DNA of 64,000 nt from Marihabitans asiaticum. GTDB lineage: Bacteria > Actinomycetota > Actinomycetes > Actinomycetales > Dermatophilaceae. The notes below the pieces were generated by a model that was not told where the DNA came from, did not search any database, and saw only the letters and a program-made list of their open reading frames with translations. Where the stretch lies: the NCBI RefSeq assembly GCF_007828725.1, contig NZ_VIUW01000001.1, positions 248,001-312,000 on the forward strand, in the 5' to 3' direction. Made by a program: the position numbers and the translations under genes. Below, piece by piece: positions 35,598 to 43,916 of this stretch (the first letter of the stretch is position 1; the number at the start of each line of letters is the position of its first letter).

Positions 35598-36338
35598 ATG
35601 GACACAGCGCTGAGCGTTCAGGGCCTGCGCGTGTGGCGGGGCCGCTCGGAGATCGTCAGGTCGGTCGACTTGACGATCCCGAGCGGCCAGGTGGTCGCAC
35701 TGCTCGGGGCCAACGGAGCCGGCAAGACCACCCTGATCGAAGGCATGCTTGGCCTCTTGCCCATGAAGGCCGACAAGCTCGATCTGTTTGGTCAGGACGT
35801 TCGCGGGTCCCAGCCCTGGGAGATGGTTCGCAACGGCCTCGTGGTCGTCCCCCAAGACCGCTACCTGTTCACCGACATGTCGGTGCAGGAGAACCTCGAA
35901 CTGGCGTCGAAACGCTCGGGTCGCTCGCAAGAGCAAGTCTTCGAACTGGACGCGCTGTACGACCTCTTCCCGCGGCTGGCAGAACGCAAGGGCCAGTTCG
36001 CCGGCACTCTCAGCGGAGGCGAGAGGAGCATGCTGGCCATCGCCCGTGGGTTGGCTCTGCAGCCAAAAGTGCTCGTCCTGGATGAGCCGTCCCTTGGCCT
36101 CGCGCCCATCGTCGTCGATCTCATCATGTCGACGATCGAACGCATCGCACATTCGGGCCTGCCCATCCTGCTGGTCGAGCAGAACGTTCATCAAACCCTC
36201 GCGATGGCCTCGTGGGGGTACGTCATCGAGTCCGGTGCCGTCACCGCGTCGGACTCGAGCGAGGCGCTCCTGCGCTCGGACGCAATCCTCAGCGGCTACT
36301 TCGCCGTCGACGTCGAGAGTGTGGAAGGTGGTTCCTGA
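35598..36338 (+). CDS. ABC transporter ATP-binding protein, LivF-like
   Basis: 246 residues with Walker A LLGANGAGKTT, signature LSGGERSMLAIARGL, Walker B VLVLDEPSLGLAP and the switch histidine region. One of two ATPases of the Liv-type importer. Start ATG 35598 (a GTG lies one codon upstream). Its stop directly abuts the ATG of the permease. Confidence 0.92.
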   Translation: MDTALSVQGLRVWRGRSEIVRSVDLTIPSGQVVALLGANGAGKTTLIEGMLGLLPMKADKLDLFGQDVRGSQPWEMVRNGLVVVPQDRYLFTDMSVQENLELASKRSGRSQEQVFELDALYDLFPRLAERKGQFAGTLSGGERSMLAIARGLALQPKVLVLDEPSLGLAPIVVDLIMSTIERIAHSGLPILLVEQNVHQTLAMASWGYVIESGAVTASDSSEALLRSDAILSGYFAVDVESVEGGS

Positions 36339-37205
36339 ATGTTGATGCAGATTCTGGTGACCGGACTGCTGCAGGGCGTGATCTATGCCCTCATCGGCCT
36401 GGGCCTGTTCCTCGTCTTCAACGTGATGCGGGTGGTCAACTTCGCCCACGGCTACTTCGTGCTGATTGGCATGTACGGACTGCTGTGGATCGCCCCCACC
36501 AGCCTGCCGTCCTACCTGGTCGCTGCAATGGGTGTGGCGCTGTTCGCGGCCACCTTCGGCTACGTCATCGAACGCTGGCTCCTTGAGTTCACGCTGCACA
36601 AGCCCGGGCACGCACAGCTCGTGATCACCATCAGCCTCGGGATCGCGATGCAGTACTTCTTCCAGATCAAGTTTCCCGAGCCCTACCAGACCATCGCAAA
36701 CCCATGGCCGTTCTCGTCGGTCGAGATCCTCGGCGTATCGGTGAACTCCGGACGACTCATGGCAGCCGTCATCAGCCTCGCTCTAACGGTCTTGATCTCC
36801 TGGGTGGTATACCGCACGAGTCTGGGCCAGAACCTGCGGGCATGCTCGCAGTCCCTGCCTGGAGCGGTCCACGTCGGCATCAACTTCCCCCGGGTCTACC
36901 GCGGGACCTTCGCCTTCGGCGCGGCGATCGCGGCGATCGCCGGCGCACTCCTCATCCCGTTCCAGCCAGTCTCACCGCATTTCGGGCTCGACCTGACGAT
37001 CAAGGCCTTCATCATCGTCGTGATCGGGGGCGTCGCCTCAATCTGGGGAACAGTCCTCGCCGGACTCATCCTGGGCCTGGCCGAAGCAGCCGGCAGCACG
37101 TTCGTGTCCGGCTCCCTGACCTCCTCCGTCATCTACCTGCTGTTCCTCTTGGTGATCCTGGTCCGCCCGCAGGGACTGATCGTGAGAAAGGCGGACTTCG
37201 CATGA
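36339..37205 (+). CDS. ABC transporter permease, LivH-like
   Basis: 288 residues, about eight hydrophobic segments, beginning ILVTGLLQGVIYALIGLGLF; the FNVMRVVNFAHGYFVLIGMY stretch is typical for LivH. Near the end, IKAFIIVVIGGVASIWGTVL is the usual coupling region. Membrane half of the importer; paired with the LivM-like protein whose ATG overlaps its TGA (ATGA). Confidence 0.92.
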   Translation: MLMQILVTGLLQGVIYALIGLGLFLVFNVMRVVNFAHGYFVLIGMYGLLWIAPTSLPSYLVAAMGVALFAATFGYVIERWLLEFTLHKPGHAQLVITISLGIAMQYFFQIKFPEPYQTIANPWPFSSVEILGVSVNSGRLMAAVISLALTVLISWVVYRTSLGQNLRACSQSLPGAVHVGINFPRVYRGTFAFGAAIAAIAGALLIPFQPVSPHFGLDLTIKAFIIVVIGGVASIWGTVLAGLILGLAEAAGSTFVSGSLTSSVIYLLFLLVILVRPQGLIVRKADFA

Positions 37206-38272
37206 CAACACTCAAGGCCCTCCGGAACACGACTCCACGCCAAACGATCAACACGTTGATCGTCGTCGCGAGCATGATCGGCGCCATCGTGTTCCCGTGG
37301 GTCGTCGATCCGGCACTCGTGGGCGTCGGCTTCATCGCCCTCATCTACGCGATGCGCAACTTCACCTGGAACATCGCGGGTGGCCTCGTTGGCCTGCTGT
37401 CATTGGCCCATGTCGCCGGGTTCGGTATCGGTGCGTTCACCGTCGCGATCCTGACCTGGGGTCACGGCGTCAACGTGTGGCTGGCGATTCTGGTCGGCAT
37501 GCTCCTGTCGGGTCTGGTCGGCATCGTCGTCAGCTCCATCATGAGCCGGTTCGGCGTCAACGCGTTCTTCTTCGCTCTCGGCACCGCGGCCCTGTCGCTG
37601 GCCGTCTCCGGCATCGCCGCATCCTGGTCACTCACTGGCGAGGTCGACGGCCTTCAGAACCACACCTCAGGTGAGGGGCTCCTGCACTTGCAGTGGTTCC
37701 TCGACCCGAAGCCGCTGTACTACGTGGCCCTGATACTGCTCGTAGTGATCGTCTGCTTCACGATGTGGCTGACCAGCCGGACGCGGTTCGGGCGGTCTCT
37801 GCCGTTCATCAGGGAAGACCCCGACATGGCCGCCAGCATGGGCATCGACGTCGTGCGCAACCAGGCGCTGACGATGGGTTTGAGCATGGCCCTGACGGCC
37901 ATCCCCGGCAGCTTGATCGCCCAGTACACAAGCTTCGTCAGCTACGAGTCCGTCCTGACACTGGAGATTGGCATCCTGATGATGGTTGGCGCCATCATCG
38001 GCGGATCTTCGACATTGGCCGGGCCGATCGTGGCGGGCATCGGCATCGCCGCGCTGGAAGAGGGACTGAGGGCGTTCGACGTCACCAGTTCGAGCGTCTC
38101 CAGCATCACGCAGATCATCTACGCCGCCATCGTGATCCTGATTCTGCGCCTCGGGGCTGACGGCATCGTCCCGATGTGGAACGCCCTCTTGGACCGGCTG
38201 TTCCCATCGCGCGAGCATCACGAGGTCGAACCAGAGCTCGAATCCAACGACAAGGAGCCAGCGCATGCTTGA
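37202..38272 (+). CDS. ABC transporter permease, LivM-like
   Basis: 356 residues, about ten membrane segments. NFTWNIAGGLVGLLSLAHVA and the later RSLPFIREDPDMAASMGIDV are characteristic of LivM. The C-terminal tail is charged (HHEVEPELESNDKEPAHA). ATG 37202 overlaps the LivH-like TGA; the stop overlaps the LivG-like start by eight bases. Confidence 0.92.
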   Translation: MTTLKALRNTTPRQTINTLIVVASMIGAIVFPWVVDPALVGVGFIALIYAMRNFTWNIAGGLVGLLSLAHVAGFGIGAFTVAILTWGHGVNVWLAILVGMLLSGLVGIVVSSIMSRFGVNAFFFALGTAALSLAVSGIAASWSLTGEVDGLQNHTSGEGLLHLQWFLDPKPLYYVALILLVVIVCFTMWLTSRTRFGRSLPFIREDPDMAASMGIDVVRNQALTMGLSMALTAIPGSLIAQYTSFVSYESVLTLEIGILMMVGAIIGGSSTLAGPIVAGIGIAALEEGLRAFDVTSSSVSSITQIIYAAIVILILRLGADGIVPMWNALLDRLFPSREHHEVEPELESNDKEPAHA

Positions 38273-38981
38273 GGTTGCTGAAGTTGCCAAGAGTTTCGGT
38301 GGCCTTAGGGTCCTGACGGACGTCTCGTTCACTGCGCCCGCCGGTGAGGTCACGGCTCTGATCGGGCCGAACGGGGCTGGCAAGTCGACCCTCGTCAATC
38401 TCATCTCGGGCTACTTGCAGCCCAACGCTGGACGGATCCAACTCGACGGTGAGGAGCTCACCAGTCGCCCCGCTGCCAAGGTGTTCAAGATGGGCGTATC
38501 CCGGACGTTCCAGGTGACGGGCAACACCGCCGAACTAAACGTGTTCGAGTGTGTCGCCATGGCTGCCTACCGACAATCGAAGGACTTCAGCACGGTCAAT
38601 CGGATAGCGGAAGAGCAACTACGGGCCTTCGGTCTGTGGCGCTATCGGACCAGGCGACTGGGCGACATCCCGACCGCGATGGTCCGTGTGGTGGACTTTG
38701 CCCGCGGAATGGCTTCGAACCCGAAGCTACTGCTGCTGGACGAGGTCATGGCTGGGCTGACGCCCGCAGAGGTGGACGTCGTCATCGACCAGGTTCGAGC
38801 CTGCCGTGACACGGGGGTGGCGATCGTGATGATCGAGCACGTGCTCCAGGCGGTGACCGCTCTGGCCGATTCCGTTGTCGTGCTGAACAACGGTCAGATC
38901 ATCGCTACAGGTTCGATGCAAGACGTTTCCCGCTCCGAGGAGGTACGCGCTGCATACCTCGGTCGCGCCGCCACCACTTGA
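38265..38981 (+). CDS. ABC transporter ATP-binding protein, LivG-like
   Basis: 238 residues with Walker A LIGPNGAGKSTLVNLISGY and Walker B LLLLDEVMAGLTPAEVD. The signature region reads DIPTAMVRVVDFARGMAS in place of the usual LSxGxQ, a weak or altered ABC signature that is worth noting. Last gene of the operon; downstream only remnants precede the right IS copy. Confidence 0.88.
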   Translation: MLEVAEVAKSFGGLRVLTDVSFTAPAGEVTALIGPNGAGKSTLVNLISGYLQPNAGRIQLDGEELTSRPAAKVFKMGVSRTFQVTGNTAELNVFECVAMAAYRQSKDFSTVNRIAEEQLRAFGLWRYRTRRLGDIPTAMVRVVDFARGMASNPKLLLLDEVMAGLTPAEVDVVIDQVRACRDTGVAIVMIEHVLQAVTALADSVVVLNNGQIIATGSMQDVSRSEEVRAAYLGRAATT

Positions 38982-39078
38982 GAAACGACCCGAGCGATCG
39001 GCAGCCGTAAGAGGACTCCATCTGATCTGCTGTCGAAACCCGCACCCACAGACGTGGCCCACGTGTCCCGTCTCAGGT

Positions 39079-39240
39079 TCACGCACCGGTGAGCCAGGGG
39101 AACCCGGCGGCGTCGAGCTGGGCCTTGTGTCCGGCGTGAATCTCGCCGGCCCGGGCGGCCTGACGGCGACGGTGGTACCGCTTGCCGAGCGGGTACCCGT
39201 CATCGGTGCTGTGAAGGGCTGAGACCCGGGAGCGGCCGGT
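39079..39240 (-). pseudogene. Fragment of a helicase-associated (HA) domain gene
   Basis: Minus-strand frame reads DDGYPLGKRYHRRRQAARAG, then LDAAGFPWLTGA and a stop, the pattern of the short HA repeats (YPLG..., GFxW) found at the C-terminus of some actinobacterial helicase-like proteins. No start or upstream part is present. The rest of the 38982-39297 gap holds nothing I can support. Confidence 0.45.
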
Positions 39241-39297
39241 GGTGCCACGTCAGGCCATCTCCGTGCGGGATCGACCTCAGAGAGCGAAGTTCGCCTC

Positions 39298-39901
39298 ATG
39301 CCCACGACTGACCACCTGGCACCCATCTGGGTGAGGTCATTTCGTCAGCAGGGGCTCGACCCCGATTGCGCACAGTGGCTCGTTGAGCTCTGGCTCGAGG
39401 CCAAGCAGCCTCTCGCGGAGCAAGCTACTCAGGCGATGCAGATGCGCCTCTGCGGAGTCGCAGTGAAGGAGATTCAGTCTGCTTTCGGGCTCAAACACCA
39501 TGCGACGGTCCAGCGATGGTCGGAGACGGCACTGACCCGGACTCTCGCTCCGCATCTGTCGAGGCTCGAGTCATGGATAGGTGAGATCGGGGTGGGCACG
39601 CCAGTGGAGGAGGTGGCCAAGGGATCCGGTGTCGAGCCGCGGCTCATCGAGACGGCGCTTCATGGCTGGCCACCGGTGACCAGAGTCTCGGCCGAGCAGC
39701 AAGGTCGAGCCGCGGCGCTGTGGCGCGATGGCAAGAGTCTTGACCAGGTTGGCGAGACCCTGGGATGGTCACCTGCCCGGATCCGCCAGCTCATCCCAGA
39801 GGAGGATCTGGTTCTGGAGCCGGCACATGTCACCCCGACGGACCTTGAGACACGGCTCGGGTGGAGCAGAGCGCAGGTTAAGGCCGCACGCAAGCAGGGC
39901 C
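39298..39901 (+). pseudogene. HTH-repeat protein gene truncated by the right IS copy
   Basis: 201 native codons from ATG 39298, then the frame runs into the IS and stops at 40008. The protein has repeated helix-turn-helix-like units (CGVAVKEIQSAFGLKHHATV, GKSLDQVGETLGWSPARIRQ, PTDLETRLGWSRAQVKAARK). Family not recognised; could be a DNA-binding protein of a mobile or phage-type element. The break falls exactly at the IS end. Confidence 0.6.
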
Positions 39902-39955
39902 TGAACCGCCCTGGGTTGCTTGGAGGCTCCCGACCTTGGAAACGAGGATGGAGGC

Positions 39956-40297
39956 ATGGGAACGAAGAGCACGTCGGGGAGGCCGACTGCGCGGCGGTAC
40001 TCGCCTGAGGAGAAGGCCCGAGCGGCGCGGATGGTGCGGCAACTGCGTAAGGAGCTTGGCACGACGCACGGGAGGGTGCAGCGGGTGGCTGACCAGATCG
40101 GGTGTGGTGTGGAGTCCCTGCGCGTGTGGGTCAAGCAGGCCGATGTCGATGAGGGCGTCGAGCCGGGCTTGAGCACTGCGGCGGCCGAGCGCGTCAAGGA
40201 GTTGGAGCAGGAGAACCGCGAGCTGCGCCGGGCAAACGATCTGCTGAAGCGGTCAGCGGCTTTCTTCGCGGCGGAGCTCGACCGCCCCTGGAAGTGA
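39956..40297 (+). CDS. IS3-family transposase OrfA (right copy)
   Basis: Same 113-residue protein as in the left copy, with the HTH and leucine-zipper-like helix, start ATG 39956. Confidence 0.93.
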   Translation: MGTKSTSGRPTARRYSPEEKARAARMVRQLRKELGTTHGRVQRVADQIGCGVESLRVWVKQADVDEGVEPGLSTAAAERVKELEQENRELRRANDLLKRSAAFFAAELDRPWK

Positions 40298-40333
40298 CTG
40301 GGTATCGAGGGGGTCTCCAGGCGGCGCAAGAAA

Positions 40334-40948
40334 GTGGCCACCACCACGCAAGACCCCGACGCGGCCCGGGCACCGGACCTGGTCAACCGACACTTCGCCG
40401 CGGATCGTCCCGATGCTCTGTGGGTGACGGACCTGACCTACGTCCCGACCCGCTCGGGCATGGCCTACGTGTGTTTCATCGTCGACGCGTTCAGCCGCCG
40501 CATCGTCGGGTGGCGGGTCGCGGCGAGCATGAAGACCGAGATGGTCTTCGACGCCCTCGAGATGGCCAGAGCCTTCCGCGGAGGCCGTCGCCCCGTTGGG
40601 CTTGTGACCCACTCCGATGCCGGGTCGCAGGGTGAATTCACCTCGGTGCGATTCACCGAGCGACTCGAGGAGATCGGCGCGCTTCCCTCGATCGGAACCG
40701 TAGCTGACTCCTACGACAATGCCCTGGCAGAGACGACCAACGGGCTCTACAAGACCGAGTGCGTCTACGGCCCCGACACCACCGGCTGGGACGACGTCGA
40801 CGAGCTCGAGCTCGCCACACTGTCCTGGGTCCACTGGTTCAACGAGACCCGACTCCACGGACACTGCACCAACGTCCCACCAGCAGAGTACGAAGCAGCG
40901 TTCCACGCTGCCCAAGAACCCGACCCCGCCAGGGCCGGAATCCAATAG
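40334..40948 (+). CDS. IS3-family transposase OrfB, N-terminally deleted (right copy)
   Basis: Same 204-residue DDE core as in the left copy, again lacking the N-terminal HTH_21 part and following OrfA in frame after a TGA. Identity of two copies with the same deletion means they share a recent common source. Confidence 0.9.
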   Translation: MATTTQDPDAARAPDLVNRHFAADRPDALWVTDLTYVPTRSGMAYVCFIVDAFSRRIVGWRVAASMKTEMVFDALEMARAFRGGRRPVGLVTHSDAGSQGEFTSVRFTERLEEIGALPSIGTVADSYDNALAETTNGLYKTECVYGPDTTGWDDVDELELATLSWVHWFNETRLHGHCTNVPPAEYEAAFHAAQEPDPARAGIQ

Positions 40949-40976
40949 ATCGAGCCTCCATCGAACCCAGGGCGGT

Positions 40977-41339
40977 TCAGATGTCTGCCGGTGCCCAGTC
41001 AAGACCGACGATTTGCCGTGGCGATAACCAAACTTGCGCAACGTGCTCGACCAGACGTGGTGTGCCGCTGGCAAGTCGACACCAGAAGGTCGTCAGGGTA
41101 ACGACGCCGAACGAGTACTCGTGGCGGGTCGTGGTGACTTCATCGTCAATCCGGACCACGCAGTCGAGTTCCTCGCGAATCTCGCGAGCTAGTGCGTCCC
41201 GTGGAGCTTCGCCGCACTCGATCTTCCCGCCGGGGAACTCCCACTTCCCAGGGAAAACACCGCGCGAACTCCGTTGCACGCATAGGACCTTGCCGCCTTC
41301 GACGATCACCGCACCGACGACACGGATCTCTTTGCTCAC
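40977..41339 (-). pseudogene. NUDIX hydrolase gene, 3' end cut by the IS
   Basis: 120 residues from GTG 41339. The Nudix box is complete: GKIECGEAPRDALAREIREE, with EIRVVGAVIVEGGKVLCVQR before it, like CTP/8-oxo-dGTP pyrophosphohydrolases. The frame ends GLDWAPADI and the TGA is supplied by the terminal bases of the IS (40977-40979). Relatives go on for several more residues, or continue into a DUF3427 domain. The enzyme core may still fold. Confidence 0.8.
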
Positions 41340-41560
41340 GTATCTTCCGCTCTTCCTATGCATGGCCATGTCGCACCGCAATCGGCAGGGGCAATAGGTC
41401 GATCTCCTGGTGCGAAGGCCAACGAGGCTCGAAGGGTGCAACTCGACCATAGGGTTGTCGCGGGCTTCGTTGTAGGTGGGGCCCGCACTCCCTGCTCTCA
41501 GGTTGCCTGGGCTCCAGTCGGGTCATCGCCGGCCCCGGGTAGCGACAGAGCGATCGCCAG

Positions 41561-42559
41561 CTACGCGAGCAGCTCGCGCACCGCGCGCTCGATCGCCACC
41601 TGCTCCTGCTCGACGGTCCGGCGACGCTTCGACGTCGGGATCGTGAGCTTCGTGCCGCTCTCGTACAGGTCGAGGACCCGCGGGTCGATGTATGACCCCT
41701 TCGCGATCGTCGGGGTGTTGCCGAGGTACGCCGCGACCTCCTCGACGGCCGCCTTGATCGCGCGCCGGCGTGAGGCCTTGGTGTCGCCGGGCTCCTCGGA
41801 GCGAGCGAGCGCGACCGCGGCGTGCACGGTGGCGTGCCAGGTGCGGAAGTCCTTGGCCGTGATCGACTCGCCCTCGAACAGCTCGGCGAGGTACTCGTTG
41901 ACCAGCGCCGCCTCGAGGTCGCTCCACCGGCGCCCGTCCTTGTACGCGAGCAGCCGACCCGAGCCTCCCCTCCGCCGACGCATCACCGCCAGGGCCGCTG
42001 CCACCTCTTCGTCCTCGATCGTGATCGACTGGTCGATCCCGCCCTTGCCGACGAAGGCGAAGACCAGCGCCCCCTTCGCCGCCCGCACGTGGCTGCGCTC
42101 CAAGGTCGTCAGCCCGAACGACCCGTTGTCGTCGGTGTAGCTCTGGCTGCCGATCCGGAAGTACCCGAGGTCGAGCAGTCGCACCGCCGCCGCCGTGGCC
42201 CGGGTCAGCGGCATGCCCTCCGCGCCGAGGTCGAGGGCGATCCGCTTGCGCGCCTCGGGGAGACGTCGGGCCGCGGTGAGGACACGGTCGTACTTCGCCT
42301 CGTCGCGCTTGACCCGCCACTGCGGGTGGTAGAGGTACTGCCGCCGCCCGGCATCGTCGGTGCCCACCGCCTGGATGTGACCGTTGGGCACGGGGCAGAT
42401 CCACACGTCCTGCCACGCGGGTGGGATCGCGAGGCCGCGGATGCGCTCGACGTCGTCGGCCGGCAGCCGCTGGCCGTCGCCGTCGAGGTAGGTGAAGCCA
42501 CGGCCCGCCCGTCGGCGGGTCCACCCCTTCGAACGGGGGGAGACGGTGCGCAGCCTCAT
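41561..42559 (-). CDS. DNA topoisomerase IB
   Basis: 332 residues of the small bacterial/poxvirus type IB topoisomerase family, which relaxes supercoils through a 3'-phosphotyrosine. Family segments: GRGFTYLDGDGQRLPADDVE, IPPAWQDVWICPVPNGHIQA, DLGYFRIGSQSYTDDNGSFG, TAKDFRTWHATVHAAVAL with catalytic basic residues, and GNTPTIAKGSYIDPRVLDLY with the active tyrosine. ATG 42559. The 221 bases between this gene and the NUDIX start hold nothing I can identify. Confidence 0.92.
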   Translation of the reverse strand: MRLRTVSPRSKGWTRRRAGRGFTYLDGDGQRLPADDVERIRGLAIPPAWQDVWICPVPNGHIQAVGTDDAGRRQYLYHPQWRVKRDEAKYDRVLTAARRLPEARKRIALDLGAEGMPLTRATAAAVRLLDLGYFRIGSQSYTDDNGSFGLTTLERSHVRAAKGALVFAFVGKGGIDQSITIEDEEVAAALAVMRRRRGGSGRLLAYKDGRRWSDLEAALVNEYLAELFEGESITAKDFRTWHATVHAAVALARSEEPGDTKASRRRAIKAAVEEVAAYLGNTPTIAKGSYIDPRVLDLYESGTKLTIPTSKRRRTVEQEQVAIERAVRELLA

Positions 42560-42702
42560 GGGGGGATGATGCCGCAGGTCGAGGGCGAAGGGGGCGGGAG
42601 CGGGACGCGGCATCGATCCGATCACGAAGGGGGTGACGTGCCTGGTCAGGGCGCTGGGCTGGGGTAGGTGTGGGCTGGATCGTCCGGCAACGAAAGGCCC
42701 TC

Positions 42703-43746
42703 GTGAGCTCAACCGCCAAGACCCTGCTCGTGATCTGCGGCGCCGTCCTCGCGCTGTGCGTCGGGCTCTGCGGCGTGGGTGCCGTGGCCAGCCTGATCGG
42801 AGGGCCGGCGTCAACGGCGAACGAGAGTGCCTCCGGCGCGAGCTCGACAAGCCGGCCGTCGACCAGCTCGTCGACCACCTCGTCGACAACCTCTGCCTCC
42901 TCCTCGACGAAGCCCGAGCCCTCCCGGTCGTCCGGGAAGTCTCCGACCACGAAGGCGGCGTCGACCGCGACCGCGAGCTCACCCCCTTCGCCCTCGCCCA
43001 AAGCCACCACCGGTAAGCGGCCGTCCGCCGTGCCCGCCGGCGCGCTGGCGGTCCCAGTGCTCAGCGTCTATGACGGCGACACGATGCGCGTGCGGGTCAA
43101 GGGGACCTCCGAGCGGGTGCGGATCATCGGACTCGACGCCCCGGAGCTGAACCCGAAGGAGTGCTTCGGGCAGGAGTCGGCGTCGAAGATGCAGTCCCTG
43201 GCACAGAGCCGCACGGTGTGGATCGCCGCCGACTCGACCCAGGGCGACCGGGACCGGTACGGACGGCTGCTGCGGCACGCGTACGACAGCTCGGGGACGT
43301 CGCTCGCCGAGACGATGATCCGCGGCGGGTTCGCCACCGAGTACACCTACGCGCGGGCCTACGCGGGCCAGGCCGCTCACCGACGTGCCGAGGCGACGGC
43401 GAAGAGCAACGGTCGGGGGATCTGGAGCAGCCGCTGCGCCCAGCCCGAACCGGTGCAGGCCGCGCCGGCACCGAAGCCCAGCTCCGCGGCGCCCTCGCCG
43501 AAGCCCAGCCCAGCGGCTCCTCAGCCGAAGCCCAGCTCCGCGGCGCCGACACCTGCGGCCCCCTCACCGACGCAGCAGCAGAGCTGCACGATCAAGGGCA
43601 ACATCGCCAGCGACGGCGAGAAGATCTACCACCTCCCCGGACAGCGGTACTACGGCGTGACGAAGATCAGTCCGAGCAAGGGCGAGCGGATGTTCTGCTC
43701 CGAGCAGGAAGCCCTGAACGCCGGCTGGCGGCGCGCCAAGGTCTGA
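42703..43746 (+). CDS. Thermonuclease-like (SNase) exported protein with sunset-type C-terminus
   Basis: 347 residues. N-terminal membrane/signal segment (TLLVICGAVLALCVGLCGVG), a long Ser/Thr/Pro linker, an SNase domain (LSVYDGDTMRVRV, RIIGLDAPELNPKECFG, DRYGRLLRHAY), a Pro/Ala/Lys spacer, and a sunset-type tail (CTIKGNIASDGEKIYHLPG, then FCSEQEALNAGW). It should be surface-held or secreted and cut nucleic acid. GTG 42703 has a GAAAGG site 5 bases before; GTG 42670 is an alternative. The stop codon lies inside the first unit of repeat cluster B. Confidence 0.88.
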   Translation: MSSTAKTLLVICGAVLALCVGLCGVGAVASLIGGPASTANESASGASSTSRPSTSSSTTSSTTSASSSTKPEPSRSSGKSPTTKAASTATASSPPSPSPKATTGKRPSAVPAGALAVPVLSVYDGDTMRVRVKGTSERVRIIGLDAPELNPKECFGQESASKMQSLAQSRTVWIAADSTQGDRDRYGRLLRHAYDSSGTSLAETMIRGGFATEYTYARAYAGQAAHRRAEATAKSNGRGIWSSRCAQPEPVQAAPAPKPSSAAPSPKPSPAAPQPKPSSAAPTPAAPSPTQQQSCTIKGNIASDGEKIYHLPGQRYYGVTKISPSKGERMFCSEQEALNAGWRRAKV

Positions 43747-43912
43747 GGTTCCCCGGGGGTCTGCGAAGAGGGTGGGGAGCCGTTCGTCTGAGGTTCCCCG
43801 GGGATCTGCGAAGGGAGTGGGGAGCCGTTCGTCTGAGGTTCCCCGGGGATCTGCGGAGGGGGAGGGGAGCCGTTCGTCTGAGATTCCCCGGGGATCTGCG
43901 AAGGGGTGGGGT
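43741..43912 (-). repeat. Intergenic repeat cluster B (four copies)
   Basis: Four copies of the dispersed unit in the reverse sense (GAGGTTCCCCGGGGATCTG, then CGAAG), between convergent genes. The first has GGGGGT in the core and overlaps the stop of the nuclease gene; the last has GAGATT for GAGGTT. Confidence 0.9.
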
Positions 43913-43916
43913 CGGA

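Larger units (their letters stand above)
39902..40979 (+). mobile_element. IS3-family insertion sequence, right copy
   Basis: 1078 bp, same orientation, ends and internal deletion as the copy at 22535-23612. Left flank gcc, right flank gat: no target duplication. It cuts the HTH-repeat gene on the left and forms the stop codon of the NUDIX gene on the right. Confidence 0.95.

Noticed and set aside
34297-38981. Naming the importer as a branched-chain amino acid transporter
   Set aside because: Family is Liv-like, but its place in a catabolic operon makes another ligand likely.
41340-41560. Gap between the NUDIX and topoisomerase genes as a tRNA or attachment site
   Set aside because: No cloverleaf or T-loop consensus was found; a weak GC hairpin only.
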